Shown: positions 63,569-64,000 of the stretch, in pieces | Numbering within the stretch: position 1 is the first letter of the stretch | Layout: each line of letters starts with the position of its first letter | DNA from: Brenneria izadpanahii | Lineage (GTDB): Bacteria > Pseudomonadota > Gammaproteobacteria > Enterobacterales > Enterobacteriaceae | DNA: 64,000 bases | NCBI RefSeq assembly: GCF_017569925.1 | Contig: NZ_CP050854.1 | Span: forward strand, 3,472,001 to 3,536,000 | Reading direction: 5' to 3' | Program-made: the position numbers and the translations under genes | Notes under the pieces: generated by a model | The model's input: only the letters and a program-made list of their open reading frames with translations | Told to the model about the DNA's origin: nothing | Database searches by the model: none

Positions 63569-64000
63569 CGCAGTACCTCAATACGCGGCGGAGCAAACTG
63601 ATCCCGCATGTTCATCATTCGCCATTGCAGCAGCGTCAGCAGCACGCCAAACAGCATCAGCCCCAGCGCCAGCATCGCGCCGTATCCATACGCCCCGGAC
63701 TCGAAGGCGCGGCGATAGATGTAAAGCGCATACGTCGTGGTGTCGTACACCGGCCCGCCGCCGGTCAGCAGCAGGATATATTCGTAGGTCACCATCAGCG
63801 ACAGCGCCTGATACATGGCGATAAAGCGCGCCGGACCGGCGATCGCCGGCAGCACCACATGGCGGATCACCGACCACTCCCCTGCGCCGTCCACGCGCGC
63901 GGCATGCCAGAGGTGCGCAGGAATGGCGCGAATAGTGGAAGTCAGGATCACCATGGCGAAAGACGCGCCCACCAGACCATTGGCGACCACAATCAGCAGC
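63565..64000 (-). CDS. ABC importer permease (UgpA/MalF-like), partial
   Basis: The last ~144 residues of a permease that continues past the window end. The docking loop is ARVDGAGEWSVIRHVVLPAI (family EAAxxDGAxxxxxFxxIxLP), followed by two transmembrane segments. The reading frame is open through base 64000. It overlaps the next permease gene by four bases. The periplasmic binding protein of this importer is not in the window and may lie upstream. Confidence 0.9.
   Translation of the reverse strand, partial: LLIVVANGLVGASFAMVILTSTIRAIPAHLWHAARVDGAGEWSVIRHVVLPAIAGPARFIAMYQALSLMVTYEYILLLTGGGPVYDTTTYALYIYRRAFESGAYGYGAMLALGLMLFGVLLTLLQWRMMNMRDQFAPPRIEVLR

Overview
The window looks like chromosome of a Gram-negative enterobacterium. 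Signs are a chaperone-usher fimbrial operon, a murR/murQ/murP locus, a YiiG-type lipoprotein, an NhaA antiporter, an AcuR/AcuI pair and short palindromic intergenic repeats. The load of transporters for small organic and phenolic compounds and the moderately high G+C suggest a plant-associated member of Pectobacteriaceae such as Brenneria. That placement is inference; no rRNA or tRNA gene was recognised.

Layout. 1-2253: end of a metallo-beta-lactamase-fold gene, then a sugar-porter permease. 2709-11592: the most distinctive locus. It holds a GAF/AAA+ sigma-54 activator facing an operon for a molybdenum enzyme of the pyrogallol-phloroglucinol transhydroxylase family (large subunit frameshifted, small subunit intact) and two paralogous permeases. 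The operon's upstream region carries a near-consensus sigma-54 promoter and three 16-bp palindromes spaced exactly 21 bp apart. 12092-16603: a DHA2 exporter beside a decayed LysR gene, then an orphan amino-acid binding protein with a D-ornithine/D-lysine or diaminopimelate type decarboxylase. 16986-24928: an EAL/HDOD protein, a pair of exported hydrolases with a TetR regulator, a radical SAM protein and a coiled-coil lipoprotein. 25195-33192: LOG and Nudix genes, AcuR/AcuI, an M20 amidohydrolase with an MHS permease and a divergent LysR regulator, and a SnoaL-like/AraC pair. 33173-42213: fimbrial operon with a duplicated adhesin-minor pilin module, plus a nearby regulator. 42691-47903: MurNAc uptake and catabolism, with an 11-copy 52/53-bp tandem array between murQ and murR. 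48168-52684: EamA exporter, YiiG-like lipoprotein, erythromycin-esterase-like protein, NhaA. 53117-60534: a five-gene catabolic operon of unknown substrate with a divergent TetR regulator and two operators. 60528-64000: an endonuclease/phosphatase-fold enzyme with an ABC importer that runs off the window.

How the genes may work together. Several modules follow one plan: divergent or facing regulator, permease, one to four enzymes. The transhydroxylase locus is the strongest candidate for a poorly described system: an anaerobic, sigma-54-controlled route for a polyhydroxylated aromatic, such as one from tannin, in a plant-associated enterobacterium. The enzyme carries an unusual SCP2-like N-terminal domain, and its electron-transfer subunit has lost one cysteine pair. 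The 53117-59477 operon is a second candidate for an uncharacterised sugar, cyclitol or glycoside pathway.
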